Source: an uncultured Scytonema sp. (lineage in GTDB: Bacteria > Cyanobacteriota > Cyanobacteriia > Cyanobacteriales > Nostocaceae). From it: 64,000 nt of DNA. The stretch is from assembly GCA_937873135.1 (NCBI GenBank), contig CALMVQ010000103.1, positions 86,912-150,911 on the forward strand, in the 5' to 3' direction. Under the pieces are notes generated by a model. The model was not told the DNA's origin. It worked only from the letters and a program-made list of their open reading frames with translations, and ran no database searches. The translations under genes were made by a program, and so were the position numbers. Each line of letters begins with the position of its first letter. Position 1 is the first letter of the stretch. Below are positions 46,549 through 56,431 of the stretch, piece by piece.

Positions 46549-47268
46549 ATGAAGGCTACATTACGTCACATTTTAAACCTTAAGAAAGAGTACAGCCACC
46601 TGCCATTTTTTGATTTTTTACGGAATGAGACCTTATCCGCTCGTCAGCGCCTAGACTTTTATCCCTGCATGGCTCCTTTTATCATGAGCTTTGGCGATCT
46701 AAATCGCTATGTCATGCGCCAAGAGGCAACCTCAGATCCGTATCAGGCTATGGTGAACGAACACTCCTATGAAGACGATCATCACTGGCCATGGTATCTA
46801 GAAGACTTTATCAAATTGGGCTTTTTTGAGCACGAAAAAATCTCGACCACTGAGTATTTGCAGTTTTTCTACAGTGATCACACGGCAGTGAATCGTCTGT
46901 TATCACATAAACTGGCTCATTTAATTTATAGTTCATCCAGTATCGTGCGTCTAGCTATTATCGAAGCTATTGAAGAAACAGGTAACGTATTGTTTGAACT
47001 TATTGGAAATTTAGCAGTACAAATTGAAGAAGAAACTGGTATCGAATTACGCTACTGTGGGGAATTCCATTTTAGTAAAGAATCTGGTCATGCTATGACA
47101 AACGACCATGCGATGTTAGCAAACATAGAAATCAATGAGCAAACACGTGCCGAGGCTATTGAAAAAGTCAATTTAGTGTTTGCTTGGTTTACAGAATGGA
47201 CGGAAGAATTGCTAGCGTATGCCAAGCAAAACCTGAATCATCATATTTCAAGCAACCTAGTACTCTAG
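46549..47268 (+). CDS. Heme-oxygenase-like-fold hypothetical protein
   Basis: 239 aa from ATG 46549 (MKATLRHILNLKKEYSHLPF), preceded by AAGGAAAG; the longer frame from 46477 is less likely. All-helical with conserved-looking histidines and acids (NEHSYEDDHHWPWYLEDF, GEFHFSKESGHAM), as in TenA/heme-oxygenase-like or metal-binding oxidase proteins. The specific activity cannot be named. The last codons and stop (SNLVL*) are formed by the end of repeat copy C, so the original C-terminus may have been altered. Confidence 0.72.
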   Translation: MKATLRHILNLKKEYSHLPFFDFLRNETLSARQRLDFYPCMAPFIMSFGDLNRYVMRQEATSDPYQAMVNEHSYEDDHHWPWYLEDFIKLGFFEHEKISTTEYLQFFYSDHTAVNRLLSHKLAHLIYSSSSIVRLAIIEAIEETGNVLFELIGNLAVQIEEETGIELRYCGEFHFSKESGHAMTNDHAMLANIEINEQTRAEAIEKVNLVFAWFTEWTEELLAYAKQNLNHHISSNLVL

Positions 47269-47360
47269 AGCGTAAATAAGGCAACCATTTAAAATCCCTA
47301 AAAAGCAGATTCCATCATACTTTTTACTTTTTACTTTTTACTTTTGCCTTGTTGCACTAG
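47257..47360 (-). repeat. CTAGTAC MITE-like repeat, copy C
   Basis: Starts CTAGTACTCTAGAGCG and ends TTGCACTAG; three TTTTTAC heptamers near the right end. Interior equals copy B reversed. Overlaps the last four codons of the preceding gene. Confidence 0.85.
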
Positions 47361-47734
47361 CATATTACAGTTTCATTTTTCTTGCGTTTACCCTGGTTTG
47401 AAACCAAGCAAATTTGGGAGGTTATTGAAGGTTCATATCGAATTATTTATTATATAAAAAAACCGAACAAATTGATGTACTTGCCGTGATACATGGGTCA
47501 CAAGAAATTACTCAGGTGTAAAGGTGCGCTGCCAGAAGAGCAAACTAAACTGTAAAATAATATCATCTCCGCTTAATGGGACTTAGACAAAAAATAGCAA
47601 GAATTGAACCTCAAACGCATCACACTTGCTGCTAAAAACCCCATCACCATATTAGGCAACGAGGCGAGAGAGAATAATCGGTTGTCCCTACCCCAATAGG
47701 CCGCAAGGAAGTAGCGATCGCTACTTCCTTGCGG
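47269..47734. other. Spacer between convergent genes
   Basis: Contains the body of repeat copy C to 47360 and a perfect 36-bp palindrome at 47700-47735. Between them nothing is recognised. Confidence 0.5.
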
Positions 47735-47735
47735 C
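47700..47735. terminator. Perfect 36-bp palindrome centred on HIP1
   Basis: GCCGCAAGGAAGTAGC - GATC - GCTACTTCCTTGCGGC; every base pairs and the centre is GCGATCGC. Its last base is part of the stop codon of the minus-strand gene, so it can form a 16-bp hairpin right at the end of that message, though no T-run follows. Confidence 0.7.
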
Positions 47736-48232
47736 TAGAACACAACAAATTTAGCTGTTCCTCCCAGGTTGACAGTAGAATAAGTTTTCTCTGGACCAGC
47801 TCCTGGACCTGCAATAGTGGTACGAGTAGTGGTCGTGATCCCAGGGACTTTGATCCGAACAGTTTCAGATCTAGTACTCAGATTGACCAATGGAAGGATG
47901 ATAGTAAAGGTCACTGTGCGTAGATCAGGGACTGCTTCCAAGGTGACTGTAATTAACTGACCAAGCTCAGTCTCCTGGATACTAATTTCCTGACCAGAGA
48001 AGTTAAGATTGGTATTATTGTCACGGTAATTTAATACTGGGACTCCTGAGATGCTTGTGTTGGAGTAACTAACAACTATAGAGCCACCACTTAGTTGAAA
48101 GGAATTAGCCTTAGTAAAATTTACGGTTTGTACAGGTTGTGCTTGTGCTTGTGTTAGCGTCAGAGCCATAACAGGTACATTCCCAGAGAGCAATAGAGTT
48201 AAGAAGATGCTAATAACCAGTGATAAGCGCAT
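47735..48232 (-). CDS. Exported hypothetical protein
   Basis: 165 aa from ATG 48232, chosen because GAAGGGGAACAGT gives a ribosome binding site and the signal peptide then begins MRLSLVISIFLTLLLSGNVP; a TTG five codons earlier is possible. Signal peptide about 1-25 ending near VMALTLTQAQAQ. The mature part is Ser/Thr/Val-rich beta-type sequence (SFQLSGGSIVVSYSNTSISG). Periplasmic or surface location is likely. Family not recognised. Confidence 0.7.
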   Translation of the reverse strand: MRLSLVISIFLTLLLSGNVPVMALTLTQAQAQPVQTVNFTKANSFQLSGGSIVVSYSNTSISGVPVLNYRDNNTNLNFSGQEISIQETELGQLITVTLEAVPDLRTVTFTIILPLVNLSTRSETVRIKVPGITTTTRTTIAGPGAGPEKTYSTVNLGGTAKFVVF

Positions 48233-48457
48233 ACTGTTCCCCTTCAACGGATTTTCAAATTAATAGTTGTAGTTAATTCAACTTATGCACTTTTTGCAAA
48301 TCGACGTGAGTATTTTGGGACATTTATGTTATTATCAACAATTATCTGCTTAGTATGAGCATATAGCGGGTTCATGCCTACAAATTCATTCGGAGACGCT
48401 TCGCGCTTCGGACAGTGTGTCTTTGCTTGAATCCCGTGCGAAAGGGTTAACTCTTGA

Positions 48458-49399
48458 TCATTCCAGCTTCCGCCACTGGTTAGGCAGTAAATTTCCGTTT
48501 TCTAGTGGGATCACATCATGAAAGTGCGAGTAGTCAATGCAGCGCCTTCCATCTTTTGTTCTAGACAAAATATCTACAAACCGCATATTCCAAAGAATTT
48601 CCCCTGAGATAAACGAATGACGGGCATGGATAGTCTGAGAAAGGGTTTCATCTAGCCCAGTGAATATCATCAATAATTCCATATTATCTTTAGCTATCTC
48701 TGCTGCGCTCACTCCATAAAGGGGACTATTCTCGTCAATTGCATGCATGACTGTCCAAGTTAGGGCGAAAAGTGGTGAGTGACTGCGAACCAGTGGCAGA
48801 TCGTAAAATCGACGCATCTCATAACCTTCTGTAGAAATTTCACTACGTACCAAAGTTAGGTGGATTTGTGCTTCTAAAATCCAGTTTTCCCGTTCGTTGG
48901 CAACGCGAAACATCAAAGTCGGCATATCATTATAAGGAGTAATCACTGCCACACGACTAAACAATACTCGCGCCTTACCAATAGAAAACCGAGCAAACAT
49001 GAGTCCCGTCGCCATAGCTACGCCTAAAAGTCCTAACAGCGCTTCGATCGACACTAAGACATTGGCGGAAAGTGTTCTAGGATACATTGCTCCGTAGCCG
49101 ATGGTAGCCATAGTCTGGACGCTAAAAAAAAAGGTGTCTAGGAAGTTACCATGTCGTGCATGTTCAATGCCATCTCCTATTGCTAAGTATCCTAAAGCAA
49201 ATAAGACGTTAATAACTATATAACCTGTAACGACCAACGCTAGAAACTTAGCCCAAGAAAGAGTCAACAGCAAATGGTACAAATCGTCCCAATAGAAGTT
49301 AGGGACACCTTTACGCACTACGTTGAAGCCGCCATCACGATTTAGGATCAGAGGTGGTGGGGCTTTTCGACGAAGGATTCTTTGACGGATTCTTTTCAT
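48458..49399 (-). CDS. KirBac-type inward-rectifier potassium channel
   Basis: 313 aa. Two membrane helices (FLALVVTGYIVINVLFALGY and ANVLVSIEALLGLLGVAMAT) flank a pore helix and the selectivity filter TIGYG (about residues 96-100). N-terminal slide helix includes NFYWDDLYHLLLTLSWAKFL. The C-terminal half is the cytoplasmic immunoglobulin-like Kir domain (PTLMFRVANERENWILEAQI; the SPLFALTWTVMHAIDENSPL segment). Length and layout agree with KirBac channels. Apparently a single-gene unit. Confidence 0.94.
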   Translation of the reverse strand: MKRIRQRILRRKAPPPLILNRDGGFNVVRKGVPNFYWDDLYHLLLTLSWAKFLALVVTGYIVINVLFALGYLAIGDGIEHARHGNFLDTFFFSVQTMATIGYGAMYPRTLSANVLVSIEALLGLLGVAMATGLMFARFSIGKARVLFSRVAVITPYNDMPTLMFRVANERENWILEAQIHLTLVRSEISTEGYEMRRFYDLPLVRSHSPLFALTWTVMHAIDENSPLYGVSAAEIAKDNMELLMIFTGLDETLSQTIHARHSFISGEILWNMRFVDILSRTKDGRRCIDYSHFHDVIPLENGNLLPNQWRKLE

Positions 49400-49548
49400 C
49401 GATTACAGCTAGGCAATTGTTACGTACTATCCTAATTAAAGTTAAAGATTACCAAAATATCCGCTCTTTGTGCGATGCGTTGCAACGGCGCACATTCGTA
49501 TCGCACTTCATCGCTCGGGGTGCATACCTTGAAAAGGAGTGGTATCGG

Positions 49549-52500
49549 TTAAACAGGCAAGCAATCACCCTTTTCAACTGCACCTAAAGCCTTCAAAGAA
49601 GCTTTCTCTGCATCTGTCAAACCGGATATACCTGTAATTTTCATGCCTTCGTAAAGTCGATCTGATTTTAGCTGCCGTAGGCGGCGACACTTTTGGATGT
49701 CCCAAAGCTGAATACTTTCGTCTTCACTACCACTAGCAAGTAGTTGCCCATCAGAACTAAACGCTACGGAGCGGATTGCTGCTGTATGTCCGGATGTAAG
49801 ATGGTCTAAAAAGTTACCTGTATTAACTGACCACAACTTGATAGTTGCATCACCACTTCCAGTAGCAAGGATCTGTCCATCGGGACTAAATGCTATTGAG
49901 TAAACTTGTTTACTGTGTCCATCAAGAATCTTGAGACATTCACCTGTGTTTATATTCCAAAGTCTAGCGGTTTGATCTTCGCTACCACTTGCTAAAGTTT
50001 TGCCATCAGAACTGAATGCTACTGACCAAACTATGTTTGTGTGATCTGTTAAAGTCGTAATACACTGCTCTGTGTCAAGATTCCAAAGCTTAACTGTACT
50101 ATCAGCACTACCACTGGCTAAGATCTTATTGTTGAAGCAGAAAGCAACTGTCATCACCCAATGTTTATGTCCTGTTAATATTTTTAAGCATTCTTTCGTC
50201 TGGATGTCCCATATTCTAATAGTACGGTCTTCACTACAACTTGCCAAAGTTTTGCCATCAGGACTAAACACCACTGTCCACACCCAATTTGTATGTCCTT
50301 CTAAGGTGTGGATGCATTTGCTATTCCCAATATCTCTAATATCCCAAAGCTTGATAGTATTGTCAGCACTTCCACTGGCAAGAATTTTCCCATCAGGGCT
50401 AAAGGCAACAGAGCGAATGCGTCCAATATGTCCTACTAAAGAGTGACATTTACTTGTACTTAAATCCCAAAGCCCAATCTTGGAGTCATCACTTCCACTA
50501 GCAAGAATTTGGTTATTTGAACTAAATGCTACAGAATAGATATCACGAGTATAGCCTCGCAAAACATTAAGGCATTTTCCGGTTGCCACATCCCAAAGTC
50601 TTGCCGTTTGATCATCACTGCCGCTGATGAGTTTGCTGCCATCAGGGCTAAAGGCGATCGCCCACACCTGACTCTCATGTCCGAGTAAATTTCTTAAACA
50701 TTCACCTGTTTCAACATTCCATAACTTAATTATCCGATCTTCACCGCTACTAGCAAGGGTACGTCCATCGGCTCTGAAGCGTACAGAGTAAACTTTTTTA
50801 CTATGTCCGCGAAATGTTTTTATGCATTCTCCTGAGGAAATATCCCAAAGTTTGACTGTATGGTCTTCGCTACCACTTGCCAAAGTTCGTCCATCTGGAC
50901 TAAAATGAGCAGAGTGAACACTGCCGTTGTGTTGTGTTAAAGTTTTCAGGCATTCACCCGTATTTACATCCCAAAGCTTGATTGTACCATCAACACTGCT
51001 ACTGGCTAAAATGCTATCTTCATAGTCAGGCAGATTTGGAAGGATTGGACGGAAAGTAACTGTCAGAACCGAATTAGTGTGATCGTTTAAAGTTTTTAAA
51101 CAAATACCAGTGTTAATATCCCAAAGTTTGATGGTTCGATCTTCACTAGCACTTGCTAAGATTTCGCCGTGCGGGTGGAGGGCAACGGAGTGAACTTTAT
51201 TTGTATGTTCTGTCAACGTTCGCAGACACTCACCTGTTTCTACATCCCAGAGTTTGACAGTGCTATCTGCACTCCCGCTTGCGAGAATTTTACTGTTCAG
51301 ACTAAAGGCAAATGCCCAAACCCAACCATTATGTCCTTTGTAGATGTGAATTTGCCTAATATCTGAAGTCCGCCAGAGCCGAATTTCTCCATTAATCAAG
51401 CCTGTAGCAAAAAACTTTCCATTCGGACTAAATCTCACGGCTATCAGACTTGACATTGTTTCAGTGAATACCGAGCTAGTCAGATCGGTGTTTTCTAAGC
51501 TAGTATTTTGCAAATTAACATCTTCAAGATTTGCCTGCTGGATTGTTAAATTAGAAAAATCACGCCCACTCAGGGTGAATTGAAGTTGACGCGACAGATT
51601 GATCAGATTACCAGCTGTATATCCCTTTTGTGGTGGAGACTGAGTTCGTAAGCTAGCTAACATTCTACGTAACTTAGGTTCGAGTTCTTTGCCGAAAACA
51701 CTAAGTAATTTCTTTGCGATTGGTTCAAGGATCAATTGCTGTTGTGTTTTGCGGAGATATGAAAGCGATCGCGCCCTCATCAATGCGTAGGAATTGATAA
51801 ATTCCTGTTTTTCTCCAAGTCTTATTTCTTCATAAGCCTGTTCAATCAACTGCTCTGTAACGTACTCCATGACGACAGATAAAGAGCGAAACCTACCGGA
51901 ATCGGCTTCTTTTTCAATGAGACTTCGCCGCAACAGAGACTCGACTGCTTCCAAAACTCTGGTTACTGGTTGTGGTGCAATCAGGTTATCCTTAAGTTCT
52001 GTGAGAGAAACGTTCTGGCGATGAATCGCCAGCCAATACATCAATTCTTTTTCTAAATTTGAGAGACGATCAAATTGCTGGACTAAAATAGTACGAAAAT
52101 CTCCGTAAACTGCTGTTTCAAGCTGAATTTGGTTTAAAAACTCACTAGTGTTATTGCTAAATAAGTCATAAACTGTAGTGGCAACCATCTTTAAAGCTAA
52201 AGGGTTTCCTGAGTATCGTTCCACCAATTCGCTTAACTGAGCATCTGAACAAGAAAATCCCTTATCTTGAAGCATTGCCCTAGCTTCTTCATTGTTCAAC
52301 CCCTTAAGGTGCAACACTTTTACTGGCAGGTTTTTTCCCTCAAGTAATGCGACTTGCTTAGGCTTTTCCCGACTAGTCAGCAGCAGACAACTATCATGTG
52401 CAGCCTCAGCTACTTTTTTAAATAAGTAACCGTATTTCTCATACCCTGGTTTGTACTCTCCTGCCCATTCATAAGTTTTACCGTTACCACTACGGAGAAC

Positions 52501-53148
52501 AGCCTCCACTTTGTCGAAAATCACCAGACAACGTTTTGTTTTCAAGACATCAATCAGTCGCAGAATTTTGCCGTTGTCGTTATCTGGTAACTCCAGATCA
52601 GCATCTTGAAGTAGAAAGTGTAGCAACTGTGTGAGAATCTCACTTAAAGAAGGAAGAGTGTGAAGCGATCGCCAAAAGAGATAGTCAAAGTCTTTCCGGA
52701 CTTTTTTGGCAACTTGTGATGCTAGCACTGTCTTTCCAATGCCTCCCATGCCCAACACCGTCACCAATTTACAACGATGAGGAGCATCGTTCACAATCCA
52801 CTGCTCTAAGTCAGAAATTTCCTCTTCTCTGCCCCAAAAACCATCAGCATCACCAGCCTCACCCCAATCCTCACAGCGTGTTGGACTAATTACCGAATTT
52901 TTTTGATATTGGGATAATAGCGTTTGCCTAAGGTTATTGAGTTTTTTATTACCACTACCCGCTATGCCAAATTTACGGTAGCTTTCTCCTAGTCTTTTTC
53001 TGACTGCTGCTTGAGAAATATTTAATTTGGCAGCTATCTCGGCACCTGAGCAGTTCTTTAATGCCATTAGCAGGGTATCTCTCTCTGTCTTAGTCACACC
53101 ATACCTGGTGGCTACCTCTGTAATGAAACTATCCGGAAGCTGAGACAT
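49549..53148 (-). CDS. HTH-NB-ARC-WD40 signalling protein
   Basis: 1199 aa from ATG 53148; AAGGAGAG lies about 10 bases before it and inside the longer GTG frame, so the longer start is rejected. N-terminal helix-turn-helix-like domain (TKTERDTLLMALKNCSGAEI then AAKLNISQAAVRKRLG). NB-ARC ATPase with P-loop VLGMGGIGKTVLA (about 129), kinase-2 RCLVIFDKVEA and GNPLALK. A short pentapeptide-like stretch (ANLEDVNLQNTSLENTDL) leads into 14 WD40 repeats, probably two seven-blade propellers. A sensor and switch with no visible effector; the HTH may be one. Closely related in its second half to the 58 kb protein. Confidence 0.92.
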   Translation of the reverse strand: MSQLPDSFITEVATRYGVTKTERDTLLMALKNCSGAEIAAKLNISQAAVRKRLGESYRKFGIAGSGNKKLNNLRQTLLSQYQKNSVISPTRCEDWGEAGDADGFWGREEEISDLEQWIVNDAPHRCKLVTVLGMGGIGKTVLASQVAKKVRKDFDYLFWRSLHTLPSLSEILTQLLHFLLQDADLELPDNDNGKILRLIDVLKTKRCLVIFDKVEAVLRSGNGKTYEWAGEYKPGYEKYGYLFKKVAEAAHDSCLLLTSREKPKQVALLEGKNLPVKVLHLKGLNNEEARAMLQDKGFSCSDAQLSELVERYSGNPLALKMVATTVYDLFSNNTSEFLNQIQLETAVYGDFRTILVQQFDRLSNLEKELMYWLAIHRQNVSLTELKDNLIAPQPVTRVLEAVESLLRRSLIEKEADSGRFRSLSVVMEYVTEQLIEQAYEEIRLGEKQEFINSYALMRARSLSYLRKTQQQLILEPIAKKLLSVFGKELEPKLRRMLASLRTQSPPQKGYTAGNLINLSRQLQFTLSGRDFSNLTIQQANLEDVNLQNTSLENTDLTSSVFTETMSSLIAVRFSPNGKFFATGLINGEIRLWRTSDIRQIHIYKGHNGWVWAFAFSLNSKILASGSADSTVKLWDVETGECLRTLTEHTNKVHSVALHPHGEILASASEDRTIKLWDINTGICLKTLNDHTNSVLTVTFRPILPNLPDYEDSILASSSVDGTIKLWDVNTGECLKTLTQHNGSVHSAHFSPDGRTLASGSEDHTVKLWDISSGECIKTFRGHSKKVYSVRFRADGRTLASSGEDRIIKLWNVETGECLRNLLGHESQVWAIAFSPDGSKLISGSDDQTARLWDVATGKCLNVLRGYTRDIYSVAFSSNNQILASGSDDSKIGLWDLSTSKCHSLVGHIGRIRSVAFSPDGKILASGSADNTIKLWDIRDIGNSKCIHTLEGHTNWVWTVVFSPDGKTLASCSEDRTIRIWDIQTKECLKILTGHKHWVMTVAFCFNNKILASGSADSTVKLWNLDTEQCITTLTDHTNIVWSVAFSSDGKTLASGSEDQTARLWNINTGECLKILDGHSKQVYSIAFSPDGQILATGSGDATIKLWSVNTGNFLDHLTSGHTAAIRSVAFSSDGQLLASGSEDESIQLWDIQKCRRLRQLKSDRLYEGMKITGISGLTDAEKASLKALGAVEKGDCLPV

Positions 53149-53723
53149 ATTGGCAACGCTCTCCTTTTTATCCTTGCTCCACACAATATATTAGTATGTG
53201 AGATAATCTTTTATAGCACTGACTAGCCTGAAAAAGACTATTTCTCCTAGCTCGAGCTTTTCGTTTTTGACTTTATTTCTCTCTGATCAGGATGAGAAGA
53301 AGTATATTCGTTGGAACTTGGGACTTTGCAAATGTCATGTCTTACTGACATTCTACTGCACGAAAAGTTCTTGTCTTGACGGAATCAGAAACTTGATTTA
53401 CAGGTATTTAGTCCCTAAAAATCAAAAAAACCTACAGAGAAGGGTGATTTCTCGCCTTTTCTCCAGTGAATTTTAGTTATTCTCAAGTATTAATACTGAT
53501 TTTTAGTAGATCAAGGTGAGATAAAACTTTGACTTTTCACATAAAAAATATATTTTCCGAAAAAAAATAAAATATTTTTGGTATATATACTACTTTTATA
53601 GCTATATTATCTATATGTGAGGTAACCAGTAGTTTTTCCTGTAGCCGTAAGTAGCTTATAACCTTCTATCACCTGGCTTAGTGACTACAGTTAGGACTAA
53701 CGGTCAATTTTACGGAGATTTAT
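53149..53723. other. 575-base divergent spacer
   Basis: Strongly AT-rich between 53510 and 53640, which suits promoters for the divergent genes. The frame 53267-53476 is unsupported. TACGGAGATTTAT before 53724 is a ribosome binding site. Confidence 0.5.
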
Positions 53724-54116
53724 ATGACTTACTCACCATTTACCGAGTTTTTCAGCGGTTCTGATACCATACACATGCACTTGAAGATTGGGGAGACACC
53801 TCTAGAAGCATTGCCGAAAGTTACACCTAAAGACAAAGGAAAGCTAGATATTCTTCCGTCGCAATCCTGCGTCATTGAATTACACCCAGTTTTTTCTCAC
53901 ATCAGCTTTTTATTGATTGAAACTTTGTCCGTCACTCAACATGGAGAGTTTTTTGCTCGTAGCAAACAAGGAAAATACGAAACTATCGTTGAATTGGGAG
54001 GACACATGAGTAAGCGCTACTGCTTAACAAAAGAGGATTTGAGAGAAATTCAACAAATTTACGATCAAATACTAGACACTTGGATTGCATTGAGGCACTG
54101 TCGTAAAAAAAGCTGA
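53724..54116 (+). CDS. Hypothetical protein (130 aa)
   Basis: Soluble protein starting MTYSPFTEFFSGSDTIHMHL, with an amphipathic C-terminal helix (LTKEDLREIQQIYDQILDTW). GGAG precedes the ATG at good distance. No family recognised. It lies 447 bases ahead of a four-gene membrane operon on the same strand, with a strong terminator between. Confidence 0.65.
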   Translation: MTYSPFTEFFSGSDTIHMHLKIGETPLEALPKVTPKDKGKLDILPSQSCVIELHPVFSHISFLLIETLSVTQHGEFFARSKQGKYETIVELGGHMSKRYCLTKEDLREIQQIYDQILDTWIALRHCRKKS

Positions 54117-54562
54117 GAAACTTTATTTACAGCCGTATTACTCTCTTTTCAGTTTAAGGTTATCTATCTCCTTTATCTTGTTGATTGGCTTCCTAGGATC
54201 AGGAGTGGTTTTTATATCCGTATTCATCGGTTCGGAGTCATACCAATTTCAAAAATGTTTGTAACATATGAATTAATCGTCAGGGTGAACAGCACCGAAA
54301 GCCCCAACATAGGTATAATGGCGCATTCTTTTTTCAACTTGGTATAATTGGAAAAATCTACCAGCTGAAGAGTAATCTGGAGGTAACAGGGAAGAAGCAT
54401 CAGATTTTACTCTACAGTTACTTGAAAGAAACACAACAAAATATCTACAAAACGAAAATATTTGGCTTTCGATAAACGAGAAGTTTACAAGCCGGAGAGG
54501 TTATTCAAACCTCCCGGCTTTTTGTTTGAAAAACATTTGCGACTTTAGTGGAGGAATCTTCT
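54117..54562. other. 446-base spacer ending in a terminator
   Basis: No frame is supported. It ends with a strong hairpin-T structure (54489-54523) placed about 40 bases before the next gene, so the spacer may encode a small RNA or a transcribed leader that ends by attenuation. Confidence 0.5.
54489..54523 (+). terminator. Rho-independent terminator or attenuator
   Basis: AAGCCGGAGAGGTT pairs with AACCTCCCGGCTT (one bulge) around a five-base loop, followed by TTT. It is 373 bases beyond the 53724 gene and 40 bases before the 54563 gene. Confidence 0.8.
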
Positions 54563-55189
54563 ATGAAAAACAACAAGTTATTCATCATTTTGGCGATCGC
54601 ACTCCTCGTTGTTGTTGGCAGAATTCATCTAAAAAACACTGCCAGTCAACAGCGGCTAGAAAGATCTCAATCCAAGGCTTACATTGCCTTAGAAGCCAAT
54701 TCACAAGAAACTGCTGAACTTAGCCAAAACATTCTTTATCAATTGGGAGGGCGAATAAAGAACCAATGGACTGCGGTTGATATTTTCGTTGGCAACAAGG
54801 TGCAAAACTTGTATTCTCATGCAGCGAGGCGTCGGGATTTAGAAGCATTATCTCAGCGAGTCAACGTCATACCATCGTCTGACGGAGCTTTAATCCAAGC
54901 TATCCAACGCTTTAAAGATGAAGTTGAACACAACAAACAGCGATCAGTCTACGGATTTATAGTCACCAAAGGTACTTCCAACCCCTCAACTCTCGCAGCC
55001 ATTCGTCAGATTTGTCAAAAGCTGGCTCAAACTAACTCCACAAAAATGCATATCGCCATCATTGGTTTGGCTTCAGAAAATCGCTTGCCAATGTCTACTG
55101 CTGTTGCTTCTGTACATGACAATGTGCAATTTACTAGCACGGCTGAGGAGGAATGGATTCAACTAATGAAGGCGGAGAGTGGTGAGTAG
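54563..55189 (+). CDS. Membrane-anchored vWA-like hypothetical protein
   Basis: 208 aa from ATG 54563 (MKNNKLFIILAIALLVVVGR), with GGAGGAAT upstream. One N-terminal membrane anchor, then a soluble alpha/beta domain whose alternation resembles a von Willebrand A fold: VNVIPSSDGALIQAIQRF, SVYGFIVTKGTSNPSTLAAI, MHIAIIGLASENRLPMST, TSTAEEEWIQL. The MIDAS DxSxS motif is not evident. First gene of a four-gene unit, 54 bases before the next start. Confidence 0.65.
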   Translation: MKNNKLFIILAIALLVVVGRIHLKNTASQQRLERSQSKAYIALEANSQETAELSQNILYQLGGRIKNQWTAVDIFVGNKVQNLYSHAARRRDLEALSQRVNVIPSSDGALIQAIQRFKDEVEHNKQRSVYGFIVTKGTSNPSTLAAIRQICQKLAQTNSTKMHIAIIGLASENRLPMSTAVASVHDNVQFTSTAEEEWIQLMKAESGE

Positions 55190-55243
55190 GTAAGAGATTA
55201 TTCTCTATTACCGCAAAGCAATATTTACAAAGGAGGCGCAACA

Positions 55244-56431
55244 ATGGGATTTTTTAGTTGGTTAATCAACTGGTTCAAGAGCTTAATCTACCTTGATAGT
55301 CCACAGATGCCGTGGCGTTGGGGAAATGAAGATGTCCAAAGTTTGTTTGATAATCCTCATACTCGTCCCTTGGCTGAATTCCTAGACACCTGGGAACCCC
55401 AATTGCTAGCGCAATGGTATGCCAGTGTTGCCCCAGCTGCTGCTCAAGCGCGTAAAGCAGCGATCGCCTTGGAAAAATTACGACAAGAAAAAAAAGAGGT
55501 AGCAGCAAATCATGCAGCACTGGAAGCCTTATCTGCTCAATACGAAGATGAAAGTCAAAAGTGGGATCTGCATACACGCACTCACGAGCAAACAGAAAAG
55601 AACTGGGAATGGCTGCTTAGCGTTGGTTTATCCCTGATGCTCTTTCTGGGAATTGCTCAAATCCTAAGCATTGATACGGAAAACTTAACTTTTGAAAAAA
55701 TACCATTGTTCAGCATAGCATTGCTAGGAGCAATTTGCCTCACCCTGGGAGCAAAGCTGATGGTGATTCGTTGGGTGAAAGCAACTCGAAGCTATGAACC
55801 AAAGCGAAGCTTCGACGATGATGGGCGATATGCTAACCCTGTTGCCTTTTGGTGGCGGATCTTCTCTGGTGATACTGCTGTCTGGCTGAGTCTTGCAATT
55901 ATTTTACTAGAAATTGCTTTTGCTGGACCGGGATTAATCCGCTTACTACCAATAGACTTACGAAAGCATTTGTTAATCCAAGTTTCAGCCTTCATCGGGA
56001 CGGGAATTGCTGCCTCCATCAACATTGGCTTAGCGTGGGGTACTGCATTGAATGACATTCGCTCTCAGACGGAACACTTAGAGCAACAGTTAACCATAGG
56101 AACACAGCAGCAATTTGTTTGGCTACAGATTTACAAAAGAAAATTTGAGACTCGCAAACAAGTAGAAATCACCAAAGTTCTCTGCGATCAACTGATCCAA
56201 GAGATTGAGGAACAGAAACAATCCGTGCAATACCTAGAAATAATTGCTCAACGAGAATACGAACGTTGGGAAGCCACTGTCAGGAGGCGCTTTAGAAGAT
56301 GGCTGAATATCAATCCAAAAAGGTGGGAGAGATTTCAACAGTTTCACAGCCAATTGAAGAATAATCAACGTTTAGACTCAGTTGTACATAACGGCAAAGT
56401 CCTTTCAAAAAATCCAGGAGATTTAAAGTGA
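55244..56431 (+). CDS. Membrane protein with cytoplasmic coiled coils
   Basis: 395 aa, starts after GGAGG (AAAGGAGGCGCAACA). A coiled coil (about 65-120), two close membrane helices (WEWLLSVGLSLMLFLGIAQI and FSIALLGAICLTLGAKLMV), a loop (RSYEPKRSFDDDGRYANPVA), two further helices (WLSLAIILLEIAFAGPGLIR and FIGTGIAASINIGLAWGTAL), and a second long coiled coil. No family recognised. Its TGA overlaps the ATG of the next gene (TGATG), a sign of translational coupling. Confidence 0.78.
   Translation: MGFFSWLINWFKSLIYLDSPQMPWRWGNEDVQSLFDNPHTRPLAEFLDTWEPQLLAQWYASVAPAAAQARKAAIALEKLRQEKKEVAANHAALEALSAQYEDESQKWDLHTRTHEQTEKNWEWLLSVGLSLMLFLGIAQILSIDTENLTFEKIPLFSIALLGAICLTLGAKLMVIRWVKATRSYEPKRSFDDDGRYANPVAFWWRIFSGDTAVWLSLAIILLEIAFAGPGLIRLLPIDLRKHLLIQVSAFIGTGIAASINIGLAWGTALNDIRSQTEHLEQQLTIGTQQQFVWLQIYKRKFETRKQVEITKVLCDQLIQEIEEQKQSVQYLEIIAQREYERWEATVRRRFRRWLNINPKRWERFQQFHSQLKNNQRLDSVVHNGKVLSKNPGDLK

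Noticed and set aside
52921..53148. Reading the HTH of the NB-ARC-WD40 protein as a separate LuxR regulator
   Set aside because: It is in frame with the ATPase and WD40 parts and has a single well-placed start, so it is a domain, not a separate gene.
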